From contig NW_025064893.1 in the NCBI RefSeq assembly GCF_019112545.1, forward strand, positions 918,878 to 982,877: DNA of 64,000 nt, in the 5' to 3' direction. Below are positions 9,577-22,807 of the stretch, in pieces; position 1 is the first letter of the stretch; every line of letters starts with the position of its first letter. The notes beneath the pieces are model-generated. The model made no database searches. It was not told the DNA's origin and was given only the letters and a program-made list of their open reading frames with translations. The DNA is from Guyanagaster necrorhizus (taxonomy: Eukaryota > Basidiomycota > Agaricomycetes > Agaricales > Physalacriaceae). The translations under genes and the position numbers were made by a program.

Positions 9577-12500
9577 ATCTCTGGGCTTGAATCAGTAGCG
9601 TCAAAAAATCGCTGAGGATTGAGGGCAAGAAAGAGGGACAACGGAGTGGTGGTTCCGGTTAAATATATAAGTAAGGAACGATGGTTCTGTGGGTAGAATC
9701 AAATGTTGGGAATGCGCCAAAGCGGCGTTGTCAGCGGACGTAATTGGAAAGCTCGGAAACCGGAAAAGCCTGGTCTGTGGCAGTCTAAAGACCTTAAAAA
9801 TACCTACTTTCTCCCAGCGTCTGTCAGATCATCGCGAGAAGTTAAGTACGTCAATACCGGGAACAAGGCATATGATCGGTAGTCGAAGAGGAAAGACGTT
9901 CCGGGACACGGAGAAGTAAGCGTGTGTGGGCCGAGGTCGCGTGGGAATGGCGCGCAAACGAACGTGGTCAGCTGGTGTCCTCCATTCAATTGACCCTACC
10001 CTAGAGACTCGGAGGTCGAAAGGAGCGCGAGATTGAACGGTGGTGGAAAGTGGGGCGGTGGCATTCCCGTGGGCAGATCTCAGCTGTGACAATTGCTGAC
10101 AATGACACAAGGCTACGACGGCATCTGGAACAAATGAGATTCTCGTTCCTACGGTTCAAAGATCACGATAACCATGACACTAGATCTGCGAGATTCCGCC
10201 TTGTAAGTCCCCGATATTGCGATCGCCACCGATCAGTACTTGAGTATGATTTGCGGTATAGCAAGGACGAACCTAGTACCTCGACAACATTGTATCGAGT
10301 GTTTTATGATCATAACACAGAACGAAAAGTGCTGAGGTAAGCCTAAAATCATCTCATTCCGAGGTCGGGCCAGTCACATAGGTCTTTATAGGTTAAAGAC
10401 GGTGTATATTGGAATCCTAAGTGCTTACCAGTACTTGGGATGGTTATCGTCAAGTGACGTTCTTCTTGTTCGCAATATAGGACTTCTGTGAAAGTTTTTC
10501 TTGTATAAGGGTCTCCATAATGGCCTACTTGTGATCCACACAAATCTTTAGTCTCCGAAGAAGTCACGCCCACCTAGTGGTCAACGGGGGTATCGGTACA
10601 GCTTTGGACTGGCGGACTAACCGGTCGCCCCGCGACAACGACATAAAGGTGCCGAGACCCAGGGAGTATATGTCATCTGTAATTTGAAGATGATTGCCAC
10701 ACAAGTCCCAAAGTGGTCTAGATATAACACAGAACCTTCCATATACTAAGTACTTTTGCACGAGCTACTTTGATGTCATTACTTAGACAGAAGACGGTAG
10801 ATGTTCGCAAGGATCGGTGTCCTGACGTTCGTTAAGACGAGTACTCGAAACAATAGCAAAACCTAGCGTACCTTGTGCGAACCTAGCTGGGATCCATCTT
10901 TCCAGCTCACGAGTGACGTTGACTAAGGCGATCTTAATTGCCGAAAAGATATTAGAAAAGAGATCCATACCACCTGCACTCCGCCCGATCCCCTAGCGCT
11001 ACTTCCGCTTCCAGACATTGGCTCGAGTGGGAGTGTTACGGCATCCCGACCGTTGTCACGCAAGCTCCTACGAGAGTTGAGACTGTGGGGTTATGTCAGA
11101 GTGGGATAGAGAAATATGGAATCAGGCACACCTTCCAACGACTGAGAGTACATAGACTGTGACCGGATAAATGAAAGTCGGTGAATAAAATTTTAAGGCC
11201 GACAAGGTGACTTACATTGACAACTAGGTAAAAGGGGTACCATACTTATCAAAGTATGGGCCTTCATGTTCAGCTACGTGACATTGTTCGCACTCACAAG
11301 ATCATCGCATCAGGGCGCCATACAAACTACAAAATCTTAAATTCGGCGAAACAAGTTGCCTAGATAAATAATGACATACCAGTATTAGGTTGAACAGCGC
11401 TGCAAGACTTGTGACGGCACCACGATTGATTGCCAAGATTATGAGATTGTCGAGCAGAGTATCGGTCCTATTTCGTGATGTCAAAAAGACAGATCGCTTG
11501 AATAAAATGGGGAACTCACATTTTAATTCCCGTTCGTTTCTTATTCAAAATCCAGCACAAGGTTGCCGTGATCAACAGGTCGCATGCTGCTGTGGCAGCC
11601 GCTTGTAGACTTGTCACTTTCTATGTCTCATCTATTAAGGTACTTTTATCACGTTGATGGAGACCCACCTCAGTGTTGATAAGATTACTGAATGTACCGC
11701 CGATTCCGCTACGGAAGAAGCGGTCAGACTGGTAAGGACTAAAACGATGTTTTGAAGAACCTTAGCGTCGTTTGTGCTGATGAGCTACAGGTCAACGGGA
11801 ATTGGCAGATGAAAGTAAAGTACATACTGATTCCGGCGACTAATTTCGGAATTCAGAGAAAAATCAGAGCCCCAGCCTCGCAAGTGAAAAAAAAAAAAAC
11901 TCTGACGTACTGATATTGATCAGAGCCAAGATTGCCTAGAGTTCGTCAATTCCCTTTGTGTGTAGAGCTGACTACAAGAAAAAGCATACAATCGGGCTTG
12001 CCAAATACCACTTGTGTGTGACTAGGAGGGTATTCAATACTTGAATCGTTAGGGACGTGATGGCGAAACTCACGGATCCAGATGCGTGTGGTAAAGAAGC
12101 TGCAGGATGGTCCTTTGTCAATTGCGCAAACGCCGCAAGTGGACGCAAGTTTACCATTGAGAAATGAAGGAAACCATATACTTGATAAATGAAACGTAAG
12201 ACTGCTTCAAAGGGGGCTCGGATAAACGTACTATCGCTAGTAATTGTACCTGGCGTGGAGATGAGCATCATTCAAAAACACGGCATGACAGAAAGCGAGG
12301 GCTTACAAGAGCAGTTCTAGAAAACTATCAGGAGGTGTTATTTGATTGAGTAAAACAATAAAACTAACCGTGGCATGGCATCTAGTCTATCGAACGCTCC
12401 AAAGCGACTGATGAGGTCATCATAGGCCCATGCGACAAATGTAGCGACGTGCACGGTAGCTAGACATCTAGCTAACAACCGTCAAGACCTCGGCTAATAA

Positions 12501-14333
12501 GAAGAGCGGTCGCTGGTACCCTAGTGCTAGTACCATGGCTTTGATTATCCTAGAGTCTTTGGACCCATAACCGTGGCGGAAGTATCGTAGGACCGTGAGC
12601 TATTGAATGACTTGGAAAACCAATCTGGATCATTCGGGAATGCCACTCACGAAGCCTGCGCCATAACACCTGAGGGGGGTTATAAAAGAGTGATACTTGG
12701 GAGGACCGGGCGGATAAAGACTCACATTAGGTCGAGTGAGAACGAGATGAACATGCACCCGAACGTGTCATTGAATTTCTCAGGCATGGCGACGGGAAAA
12801 AATGGAGGATGTGAGGAATACGTCTTGCTCCTCGTCGTTTTTGAAGGCATTCATCTCGACGCCGATTATAGAGTTAGCCCCATGTGTTAAAACGCATGGG
12901 TATCAAAACTAATGGTGTTAAAATTCAGTGACGTTAACTAGATTCCCATGCCAGTTTACGGGGAAGATTTTCGGGGAGGCCATGCGTCCTTGGCCCAAAA
13001 GCGAAATACCTGCACACGAATAAATGTGAGAACGGTCAAGGAGAGATTCAGGAATTTTACAGACCTCAGGATAAACACGCATCGGGTACAGATGTATGGG
13101 TTACACGCACCAAAGCGCGGAAAAAAAGAACCAACTCTTCTCTGGTGGATCACCGGCGTCCCCAGATAGTTAAAGCAACTTAATTCATTGTCCACGGCCC
13201 ATCTTGTTACTCCGCGTTTCCCGCACATACCACCTTCATATTTTGCGTAGGAAAATATTTCGGAGATCCTATCAAATCGTGTTGCTCTTCGGCTCGATTT
13301 GTCTGTCGAACAAAGCCGCAAACGCATTCGGCCCTCCTGTTAATTCAGTTTCAAACCTTGACTTTTCTGCTATAGGTGGCCATTCTATCATATGGAATTA
13401 TTGTGTGTTCTGCTTCGAAGGCGACGATAGGTGCAAACGACAGCTCAGCGCTGCTGATATAACACATTGACGTCACACAAGAGGTGTATATGCGCGTCGC
13501 AGAAGCATATTCCATTGCATATTGAGGCAAAAACAGCAAGGAGATCAGCATTGACAAGGTGAATTCAAGAACGAGACGCACAAAGTTAAATACACACGAC
13601 CATCAGTAGTCAATGTAGGTAGATGAGGCAACCATATCATGTCGAACTAAATGGAGGCTTGGTGCACACGGAAACCGTTGGAAGACGGAAAATTACCAAT
13701 GCACGCTTCATTCTTTGTGTCAGTGAATGACAGACCTCATAACAGATGACCTATGGAAAAAGTTGCTGTCACATCCTGATCCAAAAATAGCTGAGTGAAG
13801 TTAACACTGAGTGTTGTCGACAAACCATTCCTGATCGTGGTGAGAAAGATTGCATACGATTGGTATACATAGGGTACGCGGCCTGTCGAGGAAAAAACCC
13901 CTAAATAAAAGGGCAACACATTAGTTCTGAGCACCTAGAATACACAAAAACGAAAGAGCTCCGGTTGCAAATTATACTACCCTCATCCAACGAACGGTTA
14001 CTACGCAGAGGTAGAAACACAGAACGCTTCTACCGTCAGGGTACGGTGCATGATTTCGTCCTTGCCTGCACCATAGAAGATAGACGTACCAAGATCAATA
14101 ACCCAACTGCTATAGACTGACCCCGCCGACTGCGTTGCTGATATTAGCATTTGACACGTAATTCTGAGAAATATATCCTATCGGAACCGTCGCCAACGAC
14201 CCAGCAATTGTCGAACTCATTCAGAGAGAAAGCCAGAGAAGGAGCCAGGGCTCTGCAAGCTGGTCTAACGATGATGGTCATAAAGAGAACGTGATGTAAA
14301 CAGCTGTCACCAGCGCTCTTTGTCCCGGCCACC
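9577..14333. other. Gene-poor tract of about 4.7 kb
   Basis: I find no frame with recognisable protein motifs; the longest open frames (12603-12890 plus, 12956-13327 minus) look like chance. A 12-nt A tract lies near 11890. Nothing identifies the sequence as a particular transposon class. The right end should hold the EMC2 promoter. Confidence 0.4.
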
Positions 14334-15467
14334 ATGTCGTTGTCCTCGGCGCTCAAGACGCTGGCCAACTACCGTGCTCATAATACACGAGCGTCACAGG
14401 ATGTCGTAAACAAAGGTTCCATTGTACTCAAGTCGAACGGAGCGCGAAAGTTGGGTGACGAAGGTGAGCGCTTTTATCCATTCCATGTAACGTTTTTAAC
14501 GTTCTTCCAGCATGGGCGTTCCTAGAGCAGCTTGCACTCGCAGCGATAGATATAGGTCGGTTGGACGTGGCGGACGTATGTTCATTGGTCGCTCGTAGCA
14601 TTCTCATTCTCCACTAACAGTAAAGACAGGAATGTATAAAGCAACTCTCTGACAAGTTTCCTGGTTCTCCTCGAGTGAGCGTCCTCACCGGTATACAAAT
14701 GGAGGCGACGCTATCACCAGAGACTGTCATGAAATTCTACGACGAGCTGCTCGCGGAGGACTCTGCCAACGCCGTACGTAGTCAAGCTATGTTAGGTGTC
14801 ATTAGCTGACGGTGCCACAGGCGATCTGGAAACGGCGGATATCCCTCCGAAAACGAACCGACAAGATTGAAAAGACCGTTGATGAGCTCTGTGCCTACCT
14901 GGACACCTTCTACAATGACATCGAGGGTTGGCTAGAGCTTGCGGACATCTACTCGTCATGCAATCAGTGCGTTACCCTTTCAGTCTCGCCCTACGAAGTC
15001 TCATTACCGGCTAGGTATACCCAATCTCTTCAAGCACTCTCTCACGTTCTCCTTCTCGCTCCACAAAACCCGTTTTACTTTCTGCAATTCGCAGAAACCG
15101 CATATACCGCCGGTGACATACCCTTAGCGATTAAGATGTGTCTGGTTGTGGTGGATATGACGGAACGAGATGTGTCGTCTCCGCATGAAACTGCTGCGAC
15201 AGGGATCAGCATCCGGGCATGGTGGGGTGTTAAGCTGGTAAGTTCTCTATTTCAGCCCCGGAACCTAGACTTATAGCTGGTTAGTGTACCCGTCGACTGC
15301 TGGCGAACTCTTCTCTCCCTTCAGCTTCCGGGACGCCGCCTCCGAAGAACTTGAGGCTCATTGACGAGCTCGCGACGGAGCGGGTTATGGCTACATACTC
15401 TGTGACGGATAAACAGACGGCTCAAGGCAGAGACGCTGTTGTTGGGTGGATGGGTGATACGTACTAG
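14334..15467 (+). CDS. EMC2: ER membrane protein complex subunit 2
   Basis: Six exons, start ATG 14334 (context CCACCATGTCG), stop TAG 15465-15467. Introns are at 14464-14510, 14576-14629, 14774-14820, about 14967-15012 and 15238-15284; the last must use the acceptor GGTTAG to keep the frame. The product, roughly 240-250 residues, is a TPR-type helical repeat protein: SIVLKSNGARKLGDE, AWAFLEQLALAAIDIGRLD, the repeat SPRVSVLTGIQMEATL, then LRKRTDKIEKTVDELC, WLELADIYSSCNQ, ALSHVLLLAPQNPFYFLQFA and a C-terminal ARM-like end. This order is typical of EMC2, the cytosolic scaffold of the EMC insertase that puts tail-anchored and multi-pass proteins into the ER membrane. Length and order fit the fungal family; no defect seen. 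Confidence 0.9.
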
Positions 15468-16442
15468 GTGCTTCTGATTCTTTTCGCTTGTAACGTGTGG
15501 GGCAAGCGGCAAGCTCTTTCTACACCAACTTGTGCTGAGCCACTCTTGACTTTCCTCTTCCCCGAAAATCTGATGTCTCCAATGTAAACCCACCCACCAT
15601 ATCCATAGCGTTCTTCGCATTGTCAGCGACAACATAATCGATGCAGCGGTCAGATCCCAGCTCCAGTGAGCTAAAGACGGTCAAGATCGTCTGTGCATCT
15701 ATGCATTGTTGCGGTACAAGGCAGAAACCCCTTCTTTGTGCGTCGAATGAAGGATGGTATTCATTGCTACCACTGAGTTGGATGCCGCCCTTGTAATGCG
15801 CACAAAACCTATCGAGTTCTTGAAGACTTTTAACACTTCTCCCGTTACAATATACCCTTGGGACATGCTTCTAAGATGCGCTCTAACCTATTCTGTGCTT
15901 TGTCTGGTTGTTGGATGGATAAAGATATGATGTCGCTACTACTGTACTATTTCGACCAAAAGTTCACCTAACGCCTAACAGACCTCTGAACTTATTTCTT
16001 ACCTGAATTACAAAATTACCATATTTAGCTGATAATCAGAAATTTCTCTGACTGACAATCCGATGAGCTTGCCTACACCTCACCCTGGGTGAACTTTTAG
16101 TCGAAATAGTACAGTACGCTATGGTATTCACCTGCGGCTGTGGCGGTGGAGGGATAAACACGAATCGCGGGAGAATGATGACAGGTAGACAAGTTGTGTT
16201 TCCCCCTTGTTTCTCTTTTGTTCTGTAGGTAGTATGATTATAATATGGAATCGCAATTTAGCACCACGAGAAAGATACGTAGACTTACACACGAGATTAT
16301 ACCTTCCATAGAGTTGCGGAGTAGAATAGCATTATCCTAAGTAGTCTTCGCGTACTCTGCCCCGAGGCGTGTTGCGGGTTACCAATATAGATCTTTATCA
16401 TCACCGACGTATTACACTTTGTTTTTTTCTCATCAAACTGCC
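15468..16442. other. Intergenic region holding a MITE-like element
   Basis: Between EMC2 and the aldo-keto reductase. No supported gene. The inverted-repeat element at 15940-16116 is listed separately. The right end is pyrimidine-rich (TTTGTTTTTTTCTCATC) just before the reductase ATG, as is common for fungal promoters. Confidence 0.5.
15940..16116. mobile_element. MITE-like element with 29-bp terminal inverted repeats
   Basis: The 29-bp left end (15940-15968, starting TACTGTACTATTTCGACC) matches the reverse complement of the right end (16088-16116) at 28 of 29 positions. The 177-bp unit has no coding capacity. The outer TA of each repeat could be a TA target duplication of Tc1/mariner type; alternatively CGCTA occurs on both sides (15934-15938 and 16117-16121) as a possible 5-bp duplication. 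I saw no second copy in this window. Confidence 0.65.
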
Positions 16443-17603
16443 ATGTCGCAACCACCGCAATGGTCGATCCCCCTCCTTGACGGCGCCCAGATTCCTTGGC
16501 TAGGCTGGGGAAATGGCTCCGGGGACGCGAGGAAGACCGCCCTCGAGTCAGGCAGCGAAGCCCTACGCGTCGGCATCCGTCACATCGACACCGCTCAGAA
16601 CTATCGCAATGAAGCCAATACAGGCGAGGTCATTGCGAAATCTGGTGTCGGGAAAGAGGCTGTCTGGGTTACCAGCAAGAGTAGGCTTTCTAGATGTCCT
16701 ATTTCTACTTTCTGATGCGCATAGTCTCCGAACGCTCGCCGTCCCCCGATTCCAAGGATACCAAGGATGTTCCCGTTCCCATTGCTCAAGTCCGTGCATC
16801 TATCGACGAGTCTCTCGCCAAACTTGGCTTCATCCCCGATCTTTTCCTCATCCACAATCCCTACGTTGCCGAGGACCAAGATGCGTCTCTCAAGAAGTTG
16901 TGGCGAATTCTTGAGGATCTCAAGGACGAAGGGAAGCTCAAGAGTATTGGCGTTAGCAATTTCCGTCCCCAGGATCTTAATCTTATTCTCGAAGGCGCCC
17001 GTCACAAACCTGTCGTTAACCAGGTTCGTGTGATTAAGTCATGATATTGTACTTTCTGTCCGTTGACCATCCAGCCTTTAGCTTGAGTACCATCCTTATG
17101 TGCTCGCTCATCTCGAGCCTGTCCTTGCTATCCAGAAGGAGCACGGCATCGTCACGGAAGCCTATGGTCCTCTTACCCCAGCCATTCGTCATCCCACAGG
17201 TGGGCCTCTGCAGCCTATCCTGGTACGAATTGCCCAGCGGTTGAACAAGGACAACGCCTCTCTGGTTTGTCGGCCTCCATTCATATCAAGCACTGCTACC
17301 TGACTATTACTATCTTAGATCAAAGCCTCTTCCGCCGTCGACCCGGGCTTCATCTCTGCACCCTTTGACCCTTCCGCGGTGCTTCTCCTATGGGTCCGGG
17401 CTATGGGGGTGGTTGCTGTAACTGCATCCGGAAATAAAGGCCGCATTCGCCGTCTCGCTGAGATTTCGTACCTCCCTGAAGGCCTTCTCGATCCCGAAGA
17501 GGTACAGGAGATCTCTGATGTGGGAAAGACGGTACATTGGCGTTATTATACCGAACATATGGAAAAGGACTTCCCGCTCCCTCAGCTCCCAACCGGTCTC
17601 TGA
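16443..17603 (+). CDS. Aldo-keto reductase
   Basis: Four exons: 16443-16680, 16725-17023, 17082 to about 17264, and about 17319-17603. It is an NAD(P)H-dependent (alpha/beta)8-barrel oxidoreductase of about 335 residues. Seen in order: the substrate-binding start IPLLDGAQIPWLGWGNG; HIDTAQNY with catalytic Asp and Tyr; WVTSK with catalytic Lys; DLFLIHNP with catalytic His; the motif LKSIGVSNF; VVNQ joined to LEYHPYV; and the cofactor-binding part GVVAVTASGNKGRIRRL. All four residues of the tetrad are present, so it should be active on small carbonyls or sugars; the exact substrate cannot be told. Intron 2 uses the second acceptor (CTTTAG), because the first one leads to a stop. Resembles fungal xylose/diketogluconate-type reductases. 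Confidence 0.9.
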
Positions 17604-20600
17604 AATTTGAATGAATGTAGGGAAAGATTGAAATGTAAATTAGTGTTGCAAGTGAAGAAGTTGGATCCGAGCCTCTTTGCTGGGGCTGAGGTCCTGTCGA
17701 CAAGATATTGGAGACAATCAAGAAACCCTCCAACGCGAATCTTCTGTAGAGTCCATAGGGAAAGGTCTAAACCGTTTCAGTATCCTGACCGCATTCCCCT
17801 GTTCGTAAGTTAGTACTTCTCGTGAATCCAAGCGACGTGCGCCCTAGATATAAAACATATTGTATATCCATTAATTTTTGTTTGTGAGTATCACATAAAT
17901 AACATCCGGCAAAGATACATTGTCATGAATACCCGGCAGGGAATCGAACCCCGAGCTGTGTCGCGCATGCAAAGCAGCCGTTGCACCCGGACACCCTACA
18001 ATGATTGCGAGACAATGCAGAAATATACAAGTTTATGCCCTGCTACAAATCTCAGGTGCATTTCATCTCAAAGTGCCCTGTCTGATCGCTCTGGAATGTA
18101 GAGCGCAATGATGGACGCCGTGTGTTCTCAGTAGCATGTGTCAAAGAATCGTTGAGGTCAGGGACGACGCAAGAGTAACTCCGTATACACCATAAGTACT
18201 CGAAGTTAACCGCTAAAAGTGCCAACTTGAATTTCAAGATGCGAATCGTACGATCATCAAAGAAATACAGAAGACCCGTGAAACAAAAGTTCAGCAGGGT
18301 CCCAGCCTTTGTAGACCTTGAAGGTGGATGTACAACATTTACAGGCTCAGACGCGATAATTCTGAAAGGACCAGCCAGCCGTGTTGGAAGTACCATCAAT
18401 TCAATCGCTGACTCAGATCATATCGAAACATAGGTTTCAAGCTTCAAGACGGATTTGATATCATCGCACATGCTCACAGCTCGCCCTGCATGAGGATGCA
18501 TTTATGAAATAATAATTTTCAGCTCACTGGCTGACGCTTACGTGACATATACCCCGCAACGATCCTACACGCCCTAGAACCCGCAAATGTATTGATCGAC
18601 ATCAATTGAACCCTTAGTTCAGTCTTGATCGGATTGAGAGGGAGGTACTCGAGCAAACGATGCATGGAATTCGACAACCATGGCAAGCTAGCAGACGAGC
18701 CAGTGACCAGGAAAGGGCTGCACATAAACGTTCGTGCCATCTTAGCGATAGTCATGAGGTTATTTGCTCAGAGCCGACGTTTCAGTCCTTGGCATGATAG
18801 TCATCGATGGAACTAGCCCACAACGAGAACAAAGGGGATATCATCTAAGCTGCGATGGCATCTAACAAATTATGGGCAACAATGCATCAGCCGACTTTCG
18901 GAGCCAAATATTGCCGTCGATGAAAGTAACGAGACTGGGTTCCCTAAAGATCAAGGGAGGGATTTGCGTGCAACGATGCAACGGCACCCGAGAGCACATA
19001 AACGTCAGTATCACTGATAGTATCAGTTTGTCGGGTGGGCGGTGTGACTGGCCTTCCCTACAAAGGAACACGAGAATAGCTTACACTCTGACGTTAACAC
19101 GCTCCTATAAGCCCGTATCATCAGTCATTCTAATGACCGCCGGATGAACTTCAGTATCCGCTTCAAGGAAATATAACTGTCTCTTATCGTTCAGCTCGTT
19201 GTACCAGGTTGTCATAGGCTTTAGCATCCAATGACAGATACGCCGATAAGTTTATACCGAAGCACCGAAAGGCTACATGCCGAACCGCATTGCCCTGGCG
19301 CACATTGCGCGTTACCTCATTCTGATGACTTCTGATCAGGTTTGGGTAGAAGTAATTACCACCTTAAAGGCGTAAAGTGATTCTGAATAATCTTTGACTC
19401 TTTCCGGGTCTAAAATCCCATCGTTCTTGAGCGATACTACATCTCCTATTGTAAGGACGTTGAGAATCAAAGATGATAGGCCGTACCGAGCGCGACACAA
19501 TCCAGGCACGCAGTGCTAAACTTGGAACCACGTCAAAGACATTCTTTATGTCGCATACGCGGTCTACTTTTGCAGGAGTTACGGGCTAGTGCACGTCTTC
19601 TTCTCTCGACCCGTAAACTTGAGTAGTTGAGGTAGAACTGATCGAGTACTAGCGCAAGACATGGCCGACTTCGCAGCGTTCATTCGGATATGTGGCTTCA
19701 TTCGGGATCGCTTCATCGGGACGTGGCTAAATGGACGCGGCAGATTGCCCGGATGCACATTATGGTGCGCGTCCAAAGCCGTCTCGGTAGCGATGGTAAT
19801 GTCAACATAAGCGTCAACGATGCTTTCTACTTCATGAGAAAAAAAAGTGTGGTGCTGTCACAACCAGGCGACTATGCTATCCTTGCAACTGTTGAAAGCC
19901 TTATGCCCGCGACGTCTCGTGCACGGCTGCCCCAGTACCCCGCGATGACAGTATCGCGGCAAGCCCAGCTGTCTTCTTGACTCATAGAGCTGCCTACCGT
20001 TAGGTACAGCATCAAGAGCGAGATAGCAAAAGACCATCACGGGGTCATCCCCCCATCCTCGCAAATATGATCTGTTTCTATTAGGACTGAAGCAAGCGTA
20101 ACGTGCTTTAACCACTGCGACAGAATGGCACTCAGCGTAGTGACTCTCACAAGTTAAGGGCGCCCTACGTGAACGAAGGTAAGGATTCTAGCCACCAAAG
20201 CATAACGAACTGCATACAGTTTTATGACGGGCCTATCCAATATCGTTTCCTTGATTCCCTGAGATTTGAGGAACAGCACTTGCCTCATCAGATCGCGAGG
20301 TATGTGCAGTAATGAGGATGACAGCACCTACAATCATTGCTGTCCAAACATGACATGGACAACTGTAGCAGCGCGAGTAGAGTACTAATATCGCCAGTCC
20401 CGTAGGGAGGCCGCGTATGCTGCATTGCGACAATGCAAAGATCAGTCCATCATTGATAATGGGTCTGGACTTCTAAAAACCTCATATTAAATACCGATGT
20501 CGTTTTGGACAGCGACTTACGGGTGTATATCTGGGAGGATGGTGGCCAAAATAGACATTCCGTAGACCATGGAGCGACCACTGGTGTTCCGCAGACGGGC

Positions 20601-22807
20601 TCCCTGGTCTTGAAATTTTACTGTAAGGGAGCCCCAATCAGCAGATCAGCAACCAAGACCATCAGCAACGAAAAGGTTCGTCTATAATTGATCGTTGAAC
20701 ACAAATGTACGGGTAGGCGCGGTCAACTCACCGAACTCACCGCTAAATATCGGCATGTAATCGTATGTGTCATCTGGAGCTCCATATCCTGCAAGTATAT
20801 CAGATAAAGTTAGATCTTTAACAATACATATACAGCACAGTAACGGACCGACGTAAAACGGCCATTCACGGGATGCTCACCTAGGTAAAACATGATGTTA
20901 CTAGTAGATATGGAAGGGGATGATGAATGATAGCGGAGTAGAATAGTAATGCCAAGAACGGGAAGTTCCTTTGGATGTCGGAGCCGCTTTCAAATGGGGA
21001 CTACTTCGCAGATATCCTTTAGAGAGAGATTATTCAAGTTCGTGCAGGGGACTTGATAAACAAGTAACAAGCTCACCCGATGGTATTTACTCAAACCTGT
21101 CCAGTATTTAACATGATTCCTAGAATTTTCGGGCAGCCGTACCTTACACATGGGTGGTTTCCACTTGTCCTGAACGAAGATATGATTAGAACAGCGATAA
21201 AAATCATCACGGCTTGGGCGCTCACCGCCCTGACCGGGTTCCCACCCTCCTTTAGACTCCAGCAAAGGAATGGAACAGAAGCCCCGGGCGCTCATCGACG
21301 TGCATTGAAAGATTGCTATACAGAGCCGATCTCCACAAGTCAGCCATCCAGTTCCCGATGTCAGTGAAAAGACAGGACAAAATTAAGATGGCAACGCATG
21401 TCCATAGAGTCCCAAACAGCCTGGTATACATCTGATTGCTATCAAAGAATGAGCTTGACGAAGCTAGGCGATATCAGTGTCCCGTATACGATTCGCTTCC
21501 ATGCGACTCGGAGTGAAATTTGAATATTGAATTCGTAAGACACGGCTCGGATACGAGAATTGGCGTGATTGTCGGCATCCGAGGCGACCAACTTATTCAT
21601 CGGCGACTGTGTACGCTGAGAAGACGAGGATAGAACGTATGCACACGCATGCCGATGGCCAGCCCGAATGATTACTGTCAGTTACAATTGATTCTAGTAC
21701 CGATGGCGGCCTGGAGGCGTACTGGTCGGGAATGTGCGTTGGTCGGTGGTGGTGGTGCGAAATAGAGGCCGATTGTCAACGTAAGCAGGATAGTTGGATC
21801 CACATGTGTCCACAATTTGTATCGACGTGACTACCTTACTAACAGTCGTACGATGACCTGACAATTCATTTTATGGCACGTGGAAATCAGGATTTTATCA
21901 GATAGCCAGCCCTTCCTTGAAGTTTCGATTGAGTTCAGCTCTTTTTCTTCTTTTTCTTTCTTTACAGTTAACAGCTGGCTCGGTGCCCTCTATCCTCAGG
22001 TCTTTCCATTGATCCGTAACTCTCCGTGAGCGACGGTTGAGATTAATCTTCTCATTAATTCCATCCATGATTCCGCACCTCTTAATACATGTAGTGCGTC
22101 TTCCTCGTCCGCCATTCATTAGCTGAATTGGTTGTCTCGTTGTCCGAGTCGTTAACGAAGGATGGCAGAGCATCGGGCCTTACTTGTTACAGTATTGGCA
22201 CTAGTACTATGGCAGACAGGTGGTGGGATCCAGAGATGTTGGCGCTCAGCTCTTTGTTGTCTTCTAGAGCCAAGTCGGCTCTGGACAATATCTTCTCATC
22301 ACTCTTTACGATAGACTCCCCGCGTGCCCGCCCTTGGAGGCAGCGAGCGATCTTCCGGCTGGAACTACGACTCGTCTTTTCACACATGGTGCATCACAAG
22401 CGGCATCTGCAGACCGTCCTTCCTTCACTTGGAGTGTTCGTAAGATTTCGACGCATCCCCCCATCATATTCGCCGACCCTCGTGGGAGCTGACGCGGTCT
22501 TGCCCTCTAAGTTCATTTTTAAAGTTGAGCAACGGGTGACGTTTGATAGGAACATAACGATTATGCTCTGCACATATGCATAGCGACGAGGAAAGAATGC
22601 GGAGACATGACGGTGCGTATCAATGCAAGGACGACCCCAGGACTTTTGTATTACATATGTGGTGATCTAGATATATTGTAGATATATATTTCATTTTGGA
22701 GGAGATTATTTATTCAATATCCTGTCTGTTTCATCATCCTCGAAGCTTTTGTCGAATCTCTTGCAAGACAGACACGCCAAAGTTTTAATTTCCGGGTACC
22801 CCTCGCC
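17604..22807. other. Gene-poor tract of about 5.2 kb
   Basis: Apart from the tRNA-like relic at 17930-17998, no recognisable feature. A 151-codon open frame at 22128-22583 has no recognised motif. No terminal repeats or transposase motifs were found by eye. Confidence 0.4.
17930..17998 (-). pseudogene. tRNA-like relic, probably derived from tRNA-Glu
   Basis: On the minus strand the segment holds GGTGCAACGGC (A-box-like) and CTCGGGGTTCGATTCCC (T arm and B box), nearly the same as the two tRNA-Glu genes in this window. The 3' acceptor strand CCGGGTA has no partner at the 5' end, and the anticodon stem does not pair well; the loop region reads TTTGCAT. It is therefore a degenerate copy or the head of a tRNA-derived SINE, not a working tRNA. 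Confidence 0.55.

Noticed and set aside
17930..17998. Functional tRNA (Ala or Cys) at this place
   Set aside because: No pairing acceptor stem and a broken anticodon stem; kept only as a relic.
22128..22583. 151-codon plus-strand frame
   Set aside because: No motif, no convincing splice partners, composition like the surroundings; treated as chance.
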